In this document: positions 1-7,931 of the stretch, piece after piece
Numbering within the stretch: position 1 is the stretch's first letter
How the letters are laid out: each line of letters starts with the position of its first letter
Assembly (NCBI GenBank): GCA_029974225.1
Contig: JARKSP010000016.1
Coordinates: forward strand, 1 to 33,354
DNA: 33,354 nt
Reading direction: 5' to 3'
DNA from: Erysipelotrichaceae bacterium
GTDB taxonomy: Bacteria; Bacillota_I; Bacilli_A; Erysipelotrichales; Erysipelotrichaceae
Translations under genes and position numbers: made by a program
The notes under the pieces: generated by a model
What the model was told of the DNA's origin: nothing
Databases searched by the model: none
What the model saw: only the letters and a program-made list of their open reading frames with translations

Positions 1-542
1 TGCAGTTCAATCGCCAGTTTCTGATAATACTCCGCTACCTGTTTACCCAGATTACGACTGCCGGAGTGAACAACAAGATATTTGTTGCCAGCACTGGAAA
101 CACCAATTTCAATAAAGTGATTTCCCCCGCCCAGTGAACCCAGGCTTCTTTCCAGACGCTTGGTATCCTTGAGTTCTCTATAGCAGCGTAATGCCGGCAG
201 ATCGAAATATTCTAAACGTGATTTCCAGACATTTTTACCACTGGGAATATAGTTGCAGGCCTGGTCAACTTTTCTGAAATCAATATCAACTTTGCCCAGT
301 TTGACAGTATACATGCCACAGCCAATATCCACCCCTACAATATTAGGTACTGCATTATCGACAATTGTCATCGTGGTACCGATGGTGCAGCCCTTGCCGG
401 CATGAACATCGGGCATAATTCTTATTTTTGAGTCTCTGGTAAATTCCTGGTCACACATTCTTCTAATCTGATCAATAGCTTCCTTTTCAACTACTGAAGC
501 ATAGCATATGGCAGTATTTACTTTGCCCTTTATTTCTAACAT
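1..542 (-). CDS. rtcB: RtcB-family RNA ligase, C-terminal part outside window
   Basis: This is the N-terminal 180 residues of an RtcB-type 3'-phosphate RNA ligase. The family joins RNA 2',3'-cyclic phosphate or 3'-phosphate ends to 5'-OH ends using GTP and Mn2+ in the cytoplasm, in RNA repair. Visible signatures are MPDVHAGKG, GVDIGCGM (metal-binding Asp and Cys), GSLGGGNHFIEI (metal and catalytic region) and VHSGSRNLG. The ATG at 542 is preceded by AGGAGTG about six bases upstream. The reading frame is open to the left edge, so the C-terminal half, including the guanylylated His, is not visible. It looks like the short bacterial form of about 400 residues. The family call is secure; the physiological RNA target is unknown. 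Confidence 0.95.
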   Translation of the reverse strand, partial: MLEIKGKVNTAICYASVVEKEAIDQIRRMCDQEFTRDSKIRIMPDVHAGKGCTIGTTMTIVDNAVPNIVGVDIGCGMYTVKLGKVDIDFRKVDQACNYIPSGKNVWKSRLEYFDLPALRCYRELKDTKRLERSLGSLGGGNHFIEIGVSSAGNKYLVVHSGSRNLGKQVAEYYQKLAIEL

Positions 543-650
543 TCTGTCACTCCTTTCCATCTGTTCTACACAATAATTAATAGCTGTTATTTAAACTGAC
601 TTTATCTATCATAGCTTATTTTATCAGATTAAGCAGCCGGTTTAAAAGAC

Positions 651-703
651 AAAAAGAGTCTCTATCTCTTTGGGTAAACCACAACTGTCAGGGACTCTTT
701 TTT
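651..703 (-). terminator. rho-independent terminator after the anchored-protein gene
   Basis: AAAAAGAGTC at 651-660 pairs with GACTCTTTTT at 693-702. A T-rich tract follows in the minus direction. It lies just downstream of the gene ending at 728 and upstream of rtcB, so rtcB probably has its own promoter. The stem is A/T-flanked and could work in both directions. Confidence 0.75.
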
Positions 704-727
704 AACTGTTTAAAAAATTAATCTGGT

Positions 728-1942
728 TTAGTCTTCTTTCCTTTTCCTGGCAGCTGTCTTTATGACAACCAGGGCAATCAGCGATGTTACGGCTGCAACT
801 GCCATGACTGTAACTACCATTTTAGTTAATCTGTCACCGGTAGGCGGTACTTCTTCTTCCACTACCGGCGGTTTATAATGCATTACAAATTCACTGCAGT
901 GGTAAGAAGGATCATATTCATAATCATTTTCGCTGTAGAAAGCCGTAGCCTGTTCGACAGTATCAAAAATCCTTACAATTGCATAGCCCCATTCACTTAC
1001 AAATACATCCATAATTTTTTCCTGCTGGTTGATTTCAAAGTGTTCATCTGCTGGTGCCGCTGGTTTTAAGATAAATCTATAAAGTTTTCCTACATCCTGA
1101 GGAGGATTTTTTTCTAAGATCTGATCAATCAGTCTTTCAACATCCCCAGGACCAAACATCGATTTAGAAACCGAAAGATAATTTCCCTCCGCATCTAAAC
1201 TGTTTTTCAAAAGAATATCCTTATTATAATCATTAACGATAAAGCCTATACTTCCTCTTTCCAGCAATCCAAACTGCTGAGAGTATCTAAAGGTATTGAA
1301 ATCATAGTCATATAGACATTCGTTATCAGTAAATGGATAGATAGAGCGATATCCGATAACATCTTCCGGCCAGTTATTGTCTCTGCCCAGCTGCATCAGG
1401 GCTTCGTCGGCTTTCTCTTCTGCGGTAGGAGCTCTAAAAAATGCTTTTTCTGATTCGTTATCAGTCAGTAGTTCTCCCCAGGCGTTTTTTAGCAGAGAAT
1501 CGAAAACAAGATGTCTGGCACTCAGATTATCATAGTCAATGATGTCGCCATTTAGAAACTGGCCAATATCATCAAAATACTGGTCGTTTTCATTAAAAGT
1601 GACATCACTTACATGAATTGCCAGTCCATCGGTATTTCCTCTTTCAATAATCAGAGGGTCAAAGCCATAAAGTGAAGGGATTTCCTGGCCAATACCCCAT
1701 TTGGCATCATCATTTACCTCTATTACTTCAATGCTGAAAGTAACATTTGGTATTTTAGTATTGTCCGGTGCATAAGTCATATCAATTTTGAAAGAATTAA
1801 TCAATCTTGTCACAACCGCTGGTCCGAAATGGACATTGTCATCGGTATTGGCTTTCAAATTAATAGCAAAAGTTGAAATGAACATTGATATCACTAAGAA
1901 TATGCCTAATATCCTTATAAACTTTCTGTCAGTACTTTTCAT
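728..1942 (-). CDS. secreted protein of unknown function with PPTG-type wall-anchor tail
   Basis: I do not recognise a known catalytic or binding domain in this 404-residue protein. The chosen ATG at 1942 has AGGAGGAAACATT in front. An in-frame start 24 codons further up (2014) lacks such a site and would disrupt the signal peptide. The N-terminus (KSTDRKFIRILGIFLVIS...) is a basic and hydrophobic Sec signal peptide. The C-terminus has VPPTGD at about residues 365-370, then a hydrophobic segment (VVTVMAVAAVTSLIALVVI) and a basic tail ending ARKRKED, the layout of a sortase substrate. The central part is acidic and rich in Asp/Asn/Tyr. It may be wall-anchored, or simply held by its C-terminal helix if no sortase reads PPTG. 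No sortase gene is in the window. It is probably monocistronic. Confidence 0.75.
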   Translation of the reverse strand: MKSTDRKFIRILGIFLVISMFISTFAINLKANTDDNVHFGPAVVTRLINSFKIDMTYAPDNTKIPNVTFSIEVIEVNDDAKWGIGQEIPSLYGFDPLIIERGNTDGLAIHVSDVTFNENDQYFDDIGQFLNGDIIDYDNLSARHLVFDSLLKNAWGELLTDNESEKAFFRAPTAEEKADEALMQLGRDNNWPEDVIGYRSIYPFTDNECLYDYDFNTFRYSQQFGLLERGSIGFIVNDYNKDILLKNSLDAEGNYLSVSKSMFGPGDVERLIDQILEKNPPQDVGKLYRFILKPAAPADEHFEINQQEKIMDVFVSEWGYAIVRIFDTVEQATAFYSENDYEYDPSYHCSEFVMHYKPPVVEEEVPPTGDRLTKMVVTVMAVAAVTSLIALVVIKTAARKRKED

Positions 1943-2014
1943 AATGTTTCCTCCTAATTTTTTTAAAAAAATACAACTTCTATAATTAAAACTCTTCTTT
2001 GCTCTCCCTAACAA

Positions 2015-2201
2015 AATATCAGCTTTCTACACAAATAATAGAAAGTCAGAGTGTTTGAATGTTCAATTTTAAAATTTAAAACCCCATAACTACCGAGATA
2101 ATTGTATTATATATAGTTTTAAAAGTAAAACACTTAATTATTGGGATTAACTTTTTTCCCTTAACTTGTAACTTAAACTTCCTTTTAGCATTAACAGTTT
2201 T
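2015..2201. other. non-coding spacer
   Basis: With the terminator that follows, this forms about 300 bases between the anchored-protein gene and the dehydrogenase gene. It is AT-rich and should hold the promoter of the anchored-protein gene. I see no gene or repeat in it. Confidence 0.5.
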
Positions 2202-2231
2202 AAAAAAGCGACACCTCTATAAAAGTGTCGC
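2202..2231 (-). terminator. rho-independent terminator of the short-chain dehydrogenase gene
   Basis: GCGACAC at 2208-2214 pairs with GTGTCGC at 2225-2231. On the minus strand the stem is followed directly by a run of six T (2202-2207), the classical intrinsic terminator layout. It lies about 90 bases past the stop of the dehydrogenase. Confidence 0.85.
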
Positions 2232-2316
2232 CTGTCCGTACTTGATGATATCTGATGCCCCTTTAACTTTGTATGTGAAGCTGATTAATCAGAATATTCA
2301 GTTACTGATAAATAGA

Positions 2317-3102
2317 TTAGATACAGGTATAGCCACCATCAACGGCGATAATCTGGCCGGTGACATAACTGGATTCTTCAGCACCTAAGAAGATAGCTGC
2401 CGAGTTTAATTCACCTTCATTACCATAACGTTTCATCGGAACAGTTCTGTTGGCAAATTCCTGGAAGAACTCACTGTTTAGTGTATCTGTTGTCAGTTCT
2501 GTATAGAAGTAACCCGGACAGATAGCGTTTACTGTAATGCCAGCGGTAGCCAGTTCAGCAGCAGCACCTCTGGTAAAGTTGACAACAGCACCTTTGGTTG
2601 CGTGATAGGCAATAGTAGGAAGTGCCAGATTACCTACCAGACCATAGATGGAAGAGATATTAATAACACGACCATAGGTCTGATTGCCGGCTGCAATATT
2701 TTCTTTCATATAACCGGCAAAGGCCTTGGTAACAGCGAATACTGAAGTCAGATCCAGATTGACAGTAAAGTCCCAGTCTTCTCTTTTAAAATCGACAAGC
2801 GGTGTTCCAGTTCCTCTTTCTCCGCCGGCATTGTTGATTATTACTTCACAGCGACCGAAAACCTCTTTGGTTTTACTGACTGCCTTAGCAATTGATTCAG
2901 CATCTGTAATATCACAGGCTACCGGAAGAACCTTAACACCATATTTTTCTGACCATTCCTTGGCACTTGCTTCCAGACGGTCTAATCTTCGAGCCATAAT
3001 AACCAGATTGGCGCCACATTTCGCAAATCCTTCAGCCATCTGTTTTCCCAGCCCCGAAGAAGCTCCGGTAATGGCTACAACTTTTCCTTTATAATCAAAC
3101 AT
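2317..3102 (-). CDS. short-chain dehydrogenase/reductase (SDR family)
   Basis: This 261-residue classical SDR is an NAD(P)-dependent oxidoreductase of alcohols or ketones. The cofactor motif TGASSGLG is at residues 12-19 and NNAG is near 90-93. The catalytic set is Ser151 in NISS, Tyr166 and Lys170 in YHATK, and CPGYF follows at about 195. Its length is typical of hydroxysteroid dehydrogenases, gluconate 5-dehydrogenases and 3-oxoacyl-ACP reductases. Sequence alone does not separate these. It diverges from the flavoenzyme gene at 3361 across a 258-base region with a dyad and repeats, which suggests shared control and a common pathway. A steroid or bile-acid role is conceivable from that pairing but is inference. 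AGGAGG lies upstream of the ATG at 3102. Confidence 0.9.
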   Translation of the reverse strand: MFDYKGKVVAITGASSGLGKQMAEGFAKCGANLVIMARRLDRLEASAKEWSEKYGVKVLPVACDITDAESIAKAVSKTKEVFGRCEVIINNAGGERGTGTPLVDFKREDWDFTVNLDLTSVFAVTKAFAGYMKENIAAGNQTYGRVINISSIYGLVGNLALPTIAYHATKGAVVNFTRGAAAELATAGITVNAICPGYFYTELTTDTLNSEFFQEFANRTVPMKRYGNEGELNSAAIFLGAEESSYVTGQIIAVDGGYTCI

Positions 3103-3180
3103 ATATAATAACCTCCTTTTGGTATTAAACCTTTTTTATTTATACGTTCTTAATAATTTTACACTTTTTCAGCTGCCATT

Positions 3181-3202
3181 TCAATCGTTCCCTGTCGATT
3201 GA
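3181..3202. promoter_or_regulatory. inverted repeat between divergent SDR and flavoenzyme genes
   Basis: TCAATCG at 3181-3187 and CGATTGA at 3196-3202 form a perfect 7-base dyad with an 8-base spacer, about 80 bases upstream of the SDR start. The position between divergent genes fits a transcription-factor operator. No regulator gene adjoins, so the protein is unknown. Confidence 0.45.
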
Positions 3203-3208
3203 TAGAAA

Positions 3209-3310
3209 CTTGTGAATGTTAATAAAATAAACCCTGATTTTATTGACTTATCTGCTTTGAAAGGTAAATAAACGGACTTGTGAAAATATTTTGTCAAATT
3301 GAGTTGTGAA
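3209..3310. repeat. three TTGTGAA direct repeats in divergent promoter region
   Basis: TTGTGAA occurs at 3210-3216, 3278-3284 and 3304-3310, twice preceded by C. The last copy overlaps the proposed -35 box of the flavoenzyme promoter. The repeats may be regulator half-sites. Spacing is uneven (68 and 26 bases), so chance in AT-rich DNA remains possible. Confidence 0.35.
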
Positions 3311-3333
3311 AAAATTGTTTAACATTGTACAAT
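3304..3333 (+). promoter_or_regulatory. putative sigma-A promoter for flavoenzyme gene
   Basis: TTGTGA at 3304-3309 and TACAAT at 3328-3333, separated by 18 bases, lie 28 bases upstream of the ATG at 3361. GGAGG follows just before the start codon. The -10 box is close to consensus and the -35 box is weaker. Confidence 0.45.
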
Positions 3334-3360
3334 AAGGGTAATGAAGATGGAGGATAATAT

Positions 3361-5298
3361 ATGAAATATGAAAAGTTATTTACTCCTATGAAAATAGGAA
3401 ATATGGAAGTAAAAAACAGACTGGTCATGTCTCCAATGGGAACAAATTCTGCTTTTACCAGCGGACGTAAGGATGATCAGGAAATTGATTACTTCGTACG
3501 GCGAGCTAAAGGCGGTGTCGGCATGATTATCAATGGCTGTCAGATGCTCAACGAAGCTATTGCTCAGGTAACAATGGAAGGTTACCTGGATAGCTACAGT
3601 GTTTTGCCTGCTCTAACTTCAATGGTTGATGCTGTTCAACGATATGGTACAAAAATTGTCTGTCAGATTTCTCCAGGAACCGGTAGAAATGCTTATCCTG
3701 ATACTTTAGGTCAGCCACCAATCAGTGCTTCAGCAATTCCAAGTGCTTTTGATCCGAACATTATCTGTCGGGCTTTAACCAGAGAAGAAATTCAGGAAAT
3801 TATGAAAGGAACTGAATTTGCCGCTGGCCTGGCTAGAGATGCTGGTTATGATGCTATTGAAATTCATGCTCATGCCGGTTATCTGATTGACCAGTTTATG
3901 AGTGCCTGCTGGAACTTCAGGGAAGATGAATATGGTGGAAGTCCGGAAAATCGCGCTCGTTTCGCTAGAGAAATGGTTGCTGCCTGTCGCAGGGCGGTTG
4001 GACCGGATATGCCAATCTTATTCCGCATTGCCTTAGACCATCGTTCGGAAGGCGGAAGAACCATTGAAGAATCTATGGCCTTACTTGAAGCATTGGATGA
4101 TGGCAATATTGATGCATTCGACATTGATGCAGGATGTTATGATTCTTTAGACTACATCTTCCCTCCTTCATATCTGGGAACTGCCTGTATGGATTATGTC
4201 TGTAAAGAAGCTAGAAAACATACTGATAAACCATTGTTAAATGCTGGTAACCATGATCCGGAATCAGCTGTTCGTTTAATTGAATCAGGAGAAGCTGACT
4301 TCGTTATGATGGGACGTCCACTGATTGCTGATCCGGACTTACCGAACAAACTGATGAATGGCTTACGAGATGAAGTTCGTCCATGTATTCGTTGTAATGA
4401 GTTCTGTATCGGACGTATCTGGAACAATCACACCAAGCTAGGTTGTGCAGTCAACGTTGAAGCGATGGAAGAAGTTCGTTTCCAGATTGAAAAAACTGAA
4501 AATCCATTAAATGTCGTTATTGTAGGTGCTGGACCTGGCGGTCTAGAAGCTGCTCGTGTGGCAGCAACAGCCGGCCATAAGGTGGCTATCTATGATAAGG
4601 GTTCTGTTCTTGGAGGCACAATGCGTACAATCGCAACTTCAAACTTCAAAACAAAGATCGCGGAACTGGCAAGATACTATGAAGTCATGCTGAATAAACT
4701 AGGTGTTGAAATTCATTTGAATACTGAAGTTAAGGGCGATGAGGACTTCTTAGAAAAAGCTGACAGGATTATTGTCGGTACTGGTGCTGTTCCATTCAAG
4801 CCGAATATTCCTGGCGTTAACTGTGACAAAGTAATTGACATTGTCTCTGCTCATGCTAATGAAGAGTTAATCAAGGGTGATAACATCGTTATTTGCGGTG
4901 GTGGCTTATCTGGTTGTGAAGCCGCTCTTGAGTTAGCCGAAGAAAAAGGAAAGAATGTGACTGTTGTTGAGATGCTGGGTGAATTTGCTAAAGATGCTAT
5001 GTTTATCAATAAGATTACTCTATTCAATAAACTGGCTGAAAATAATGTTACATTATTAGCTAATACCAAAGTAGTGGGAATTACTGATGAAGGTGTAGAA
5101 GTTGAAACAGCAGATGGCAGAAAATTCTTGCCGGCTGATACTATCATTTCATCATTCGGTATGCGAGCTCTTACCTGTGTTGCTGATAAGATTGATGCTA
5201 AATATCACAATAAGACCAGAAAAGTCGGCGACTTATACAAGATGGGTAAGATTGGCGATGCAATTCGTCAGGGCTACTACGCAGGCTCTTCAATCTAG
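3361..5298 (+). CDS. NADH:flavin oxidoreductase, 2-enoate/2,4-dienoyl-CoA reductase type (OYE family with Fe-S and FAD domains)
   Basis: This 645-residue multidomain flavoenzyme reduces activated C=C bonds in the cytoplasm. An FMN TIM barrel (about 1-330) starts KLFTPMKIGNMEVKNR and contains HAHAGYLIDQF and DEYGGSPENR. A 4Fe-4S cluster motif C-x2-C-x3-C-x11-C follows (CIRCNEFC ... GC) at about 342-361. A dinucleotide-binding fold with VGAGPGGLEAA is near 385 and a second with CGGGLSGCEAA is near 510. Order and length match 2,4-dienoyl-CoA reductase (FadH), 2-enoate reductase and the BaiCD/BaiH bile-acid reductases. It is the only large plus-strand gene in the window and is divergent from the SDR. 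The substrate (enoate, cinnamate-like, steroid or bile-acid 4-ene) cannot be read from sequence. It has its own promoter and terminator. Confidence 0.93.
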   Translation: MKYEKLFTPMKIGNMEVKNRLVMSPMGTNSAFTSGRKDDQEIDYFVRRAKGGVGMIINGCQMLNEAIAQVTMEGYLDSYSVLPALTSMVDAVQRYGTKIVCQISPGTGRNAYPDTLGQPPISASAIPSAFDPNIICRALTREEIQEIMKGTEFAAGLARDAGYDAIEIHAHAGYLIDQFMSACWNFREDEYGGSPENRARFAREMVAACRRAVGPDMPILFRIALDHRSEGGRTIEESMALLEALDDGNIDAFDIDAGCYDSLDYIFPPSYLGTACMDYVCKEARKHTDKPLLNAGNHDPESAVRLIESGEADFVMMGRPLIADPDLPNKLMNGLRDEVRPCIRCNEFCIGRIWNNHTKLGCAVNVEAMEEVRFQIEKTENPLNVVIVGAGPGGLEAARVAATAGHKVAIYDKGSVLGGTMRTIATSNFKTKIAELARYYEVMLNKLGVEIHLNTEVKGDEDFLEKADRIIVGTGAVPFKPNIPGVNCDKVIDIVSAHANEELIKGDNIVICGGGLSGCEAALELAEEKGKNVTVVEMLGEFAKDAMFINKITLFNKLAENNVTLLANTKVVGITDEGVEVETADGRKFLPADTIISSFGMRALTCVADKIDAKYHNKTRKVGDLYKMGKIGDAIRQGYYAGSSI

Positions 5299-5304
5299 TA
5301 GATT

Positions 5305-5362
5305 AAAAAAGGTTGTAAACTACTCTTCAGATGGGAGTGAGGCTTACAGCCTTTTATTTTTT
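5305..5362 (+). terminator. rho-independent terminator of flavoenzyme gene
   Basis: AAAAAGGTTGTAAACTACTC pairs imperfectly with the segment ending GGCTTACAGCCTTTT. The 3' side runs into TTTTATTTTTTC. It lies seven bases after the TAG stop at 5298. Confidence 0.85.
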
Positions 5363-5407
5363 CTTTTATAATTATTAAATAGATAGAAAGGAATTCATAA
5401 CTCAAAT

Positions 5408-5692
5408 ATGAAAAGCAGCGGTTTATTTTTTGGCTATAAAGATGACGGATCTGTCTATCTTGGTTATGAAGATTATGATGTCGAGTTTTTTGATGGCTAC
5501 GACTATGAGGTTACCTATATTTTAAACCGAGCTAATTTTGATATCTTATGCCAGTGCCTTAAGATAGTTGGTGATCAAGATGTTAGGGATGTCTTAATCA
5601 GCACATTCGGTTACTATTTTGATTCCATTAAATTTGAAAATTTCTGTCAGCAGAATGGCATTATTTTCAATCGTTATATACACATTGGGTAA
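5408..5692 (+). CDS. small acidic hypothetical protein
   Basis: This is a 94-residue protein with no family I recognise. It is strongly acidic and aromatic: the first 40 residues carry many Asp, Glu and Tyr (GYKDDG, GYEDYDVEFFDGYDYE). It has no signal peptide or membrane segment. An AAAGG sits about 17 bases upstream of the ATG at 5408, which is far for a ribosome binding site, so translation may be weak or the start wrong. It follows the flavoenzyme terminator and converges on the Fic fragment, whose stop begins at the next base. It could be a real small gene of an accessory locus; confidence is moderate. Confidence 0.5.
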   Translation: MKSSGLFFGYKDDGSVYLGYEDYDVEFFDGYDYEVTYILNRANFDILCQCLKIVGDQDVRDVLISTFGYYFDSIKFENFCQQNGIIFNRYIHIG

Positions 5693-5902
5693 TCATAAAT
5701 TAAACACATCAAAACCTTCATGAATCAAAGCCGATGCATCACGATAACCAGCTATCTCTTGCTCAGTGTGATTTTGAGAAGTAGTTTTTTCTTGGGCCAA
5801 TTGTTCATACAGATATTAGTTGCTATGATACCCTCGATAGCATTAAAAGATTCTATGGACTGAATTCCAGCAATCTCAGCCAGTTTTCCATTGCTTCATT
5901 TT
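5693..5902 (-). pseudogene. degraded Fic/DOC-family protein fragment
   Basis: Read on the minus strand, one frame gives LAEIAGIQSIESFNAIEGI, the typical N-terminal motif of Fic-domain AMP-transferases (the S/T-x-x-x-E-G inhibitory-helix region). After a frame change near 5795 another frame gives NHTEQEIAGYRDASALIHE, which normally follows about 30 residues later in intact Fic proteins. It then stops at 5693-5695. A stop also lies directly upstream of the first segment, and the catalytic HPFxxGNGR motif is absent. This is therefore a frameshifted, doubly truncated relic of a protein of about 250 residues or more. Confidence 0.7.
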
Positions 5903-6026
5903 TTTAACTGATAGTTGCGTAATTAAAATTTCTAATTCCCCTGTTTTATTTTCTTTCCCTTAATTTATAGTTAAATTAAAAGACACAAGTAATATACAAA
6001 CTCATTTATATCTGATTTAATACTAA

Positions 6027-6050
6027 AAAATCACCTAATGCGGTGATTTT
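6027..6050 (-). terminator. rho-independent terminator of metallophosphoesterase gene
   Basis: AAAATCACC at 6027-6035 and GGTGATTTT at 6042-6050 form a 9-base stem with a 6-base loop. A T stretch follows in the minus direction. It lies about 50 bases past the stop at 6099. Confidence 0.8.
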
Positions 6051-6098
6051 AGTTTATCTGACCAAGATGTCAGGTTTTTACTCCTTTAAAAATAATTG

Positions 6099-7820
6099 TT
6101 ACTCATTCTTCTGGGCAAAAAGAGGCATCTCAAAAACTTTCTGTGGCTCATCAGGATAATAGAGATTGCAGACTAAAACAGTTTCACCGTTAGAGTTGAC
6201 ATATCTGGCTTTTTGTGTTCCCTTTTTCAAATCGACTGTCAAATGCATTCCCACATAGCGGTCTAAAGCCAAAGGCTTATCCTTTGACAGCTGATCCAGC
6301 ACAAAAGGTCTGCCGACCAGAAAGCCATAGAAGTTAAAGTCCGTCAGATAGCCATCATAGGTGGCATTCTCTTTTCCGGAATAATTCGGATTGTAGGTCA
6401 GCTGCTTATTGGCTTCAACTAAACCCGGCACAAACTGACATAAATCATGCTGATGACCATATAAGGCTAAGTCAACACCTATTTCATTTAACAGCTGCGT
6501 CCACTCTGCCTTGGAATATTCATGATTGTGTCTTCTATTGACAAAGGTTATGGGAATATGGCATAAAGCCAGCGTGTAGGAGTATTCCTTATTTTCCTGA
6601 CTGCTGATAATCTCTTTCAGCATTTTGGCCTGCTCATCACGATATGACTGAAACCTGCTGGTATCATAGTATTCCCACCAGTCATCATCATGGTCTTCAC
6701 CGATATCCAGAACAATGCCGTAAATATCAGCTAAGGTAAAGGTATAGTAGAAGTTCTGATTTTTAGAACCGACATATCTGTAGAGATCTTCTGCCTCTTT
6801 TCCCTTTATCTCGTGATTGCCGCGCACATAGATTACCGGTATCTCTCCTTTAGTGATTTCATAAGCCAGAACATTAGCAAAGTTGGCATTGCCGGGATAT
6901 TCAACCATTCCGACAAGATTTCCTAAAAGAATCAGAAAATCAAGCTCACCGACACTTTTAGCAGCATTACTGGCTCCTTCCAGACAATGGTGGACATCGC
7001 TCAAGGCAAAATAGCTGATTCCATCAGTGGTGTCAACCGGTTTAAACTGATACTGCTGAGATATCAGTTTCCCTTTAAAACCACCAAATGGACCACGATA
7101 AATCATCTGCTGAACATAGACAGTATAGCCTTTAGCTTTATCAAGAACAGCCTGTGGTACGACAACCTTATGGATATGATCTTTAGAGCGCATACTGCCG
7201 GCATACAGATCATAGTAATCCTGACCATCAACATTGACCCAGACTATTGCATCGTTGCTGGTAGTAAAGACAATCTGATATTCATCTTCGACAGCATAGA
7301 CAACGGCACCGGTAGTTATTCTGTTTCCTTTAAGACGAAAAGCGATGATAGAAGCCGACAATACTATCATTAAAATCAAAAAAACCTTAAGCACTCTGGC
7401 CCACTTCTTTTCCGTAAACATCAGCCAGCTGAACACCATCATCAGAATACTGAAAGCCAGAGTGTTGATAAACTTAGGCAAGATAAAATACAGATAGTCA
7501 TAAGCACCATAAATAACTATAATGGCATTAAGTATCGTATTGACGATATTTAAAAGAAGCAGAACTATTCTAAGTGCTTTGCCGAATCTATTATTTAAGG
7601 GAAAGAAAAACTGCAGAGCGCTTATTAAAAGCACCAGTCCCATATAAAAAAGAAATAAGACCGGAAGATAGAGAATCAGAAAACTCTGATTGGTATCGGC
7701 CCCTAACTGCTTGGATATGCCGGCATAATTGACCCTTAAAGCCAGCCAGAACAAAAAGCACAGCAGACTGTGAAATAAGATAGAAAAACGAAACCATTTT
7801 TGTTTATTGCTCAATTCCAT
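6099..7820 (-). CDS. membrane-bound metallophosphoesterase with N-terminal five-helix domain
   Basis: The product is about 573 residues. ATG at 7820 is preferred because AGAGG lies nine bases before it; a second ATG two codons upstream (7826) is too close to that site. Residue numbers below count from 7826. Five hydrophobic helices fill about 12-165. A beta-rich segment with YQIVFTTSNDAIVWV (about 180-260) resembles the N-terminal domain of purple-acid-phosphatase-like enzymes. The calcineurin-like domain has LSDVHH (Asp277, His279), VRGNHE (Asn337, His338), CHIP and GHQH. Motif II, usually GDxxD or GDxxG, reads LLGNLVG, so the bridging-metal Asp is Asn303. Activity may be reduced or altered. 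Topology places the catalytic domain after the last helix, probably outside the membrane. The substrate is unknown. Confidence 0.85.
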   Translation of the reverse strand: MELSNKQKWFRFSILFHSLLCFLFWLALRVNYAGISKQLGADTNQSFLILYLPVLFLFYMGLVLLISALQFFFPLNNRFGKALRIVLLLLNIVNTILNAIIVIYGAYDYLYFILPKFINTLAFSILMMVFSWLMFTEKKWARVLKVFLILMIVLSASIIAFRLKGNRITTGAVVYAVEDEYQIVFTTSNDAIVWVNVDGQDYYDLYAGSMRSKDHIHKVVVPQAVLDKAKGYTVYVQQMIYRGPFGGFKGKLISQQYQFKPVDTTDGISYFALSDVHHCLEGASNAAKSVGELDFLILLGNLVGMVEYPGNANFANVLAYEITKGEIPVIYVRGNHEIKGKEAEDLYRYVGSKNQNFYYTFTLADIYGIVLDIGEDHDDDWWEYYDTSRFQSYRDEQAKMLKEIISSQENKEYSYTLALCHIPITFVNRRHNHEYSKAEWTQLLNEIGVDLALYGHQHDLCQFVPGLVEANKQLTYNPNYSGKENATYDGYLTDFNFYGFLVGRPFVLDQLSKDKPLALDRYVGMHLTVDLKKGTQKARYVNSNGETVLVCNLYYPDEPQKVFEMPLFAQKNE

Positions 7821-7894
7821 AATCATTTACCTCTGGTCTAATTTTAACAAACATCAGCTGTACAGACAACCGGAAAGAAAAACATCCGAAAAAG

Positions 7895-7918
7895 AAATCA
7901 GGCCCAAAAGCCTGATTT
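7895..7918 (-). terminator. rho-independent terminator of hydrolase/ATP-grasp operon
   Basis: AAATCAGGC at 7895-7903 pairs with GCCTGATTT at 7910-7918, and TTTCTTTTT follows in the minus direction. It lies just beyond the stop of the alpha/beta hydrolase at 7932. Confidence 0.85.
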
Positions 7919-7931
7919 ATCTTCTTCATCT

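Noticed and set aside
2317-5298. Calling the SDR and flavoenzyme a bile-acid (bai) operon
   Set aside because: Only two enzymes of very broad families are present, in divergent orientation, without baiB, baiE, baiF or a transporter. The substrate is left open.
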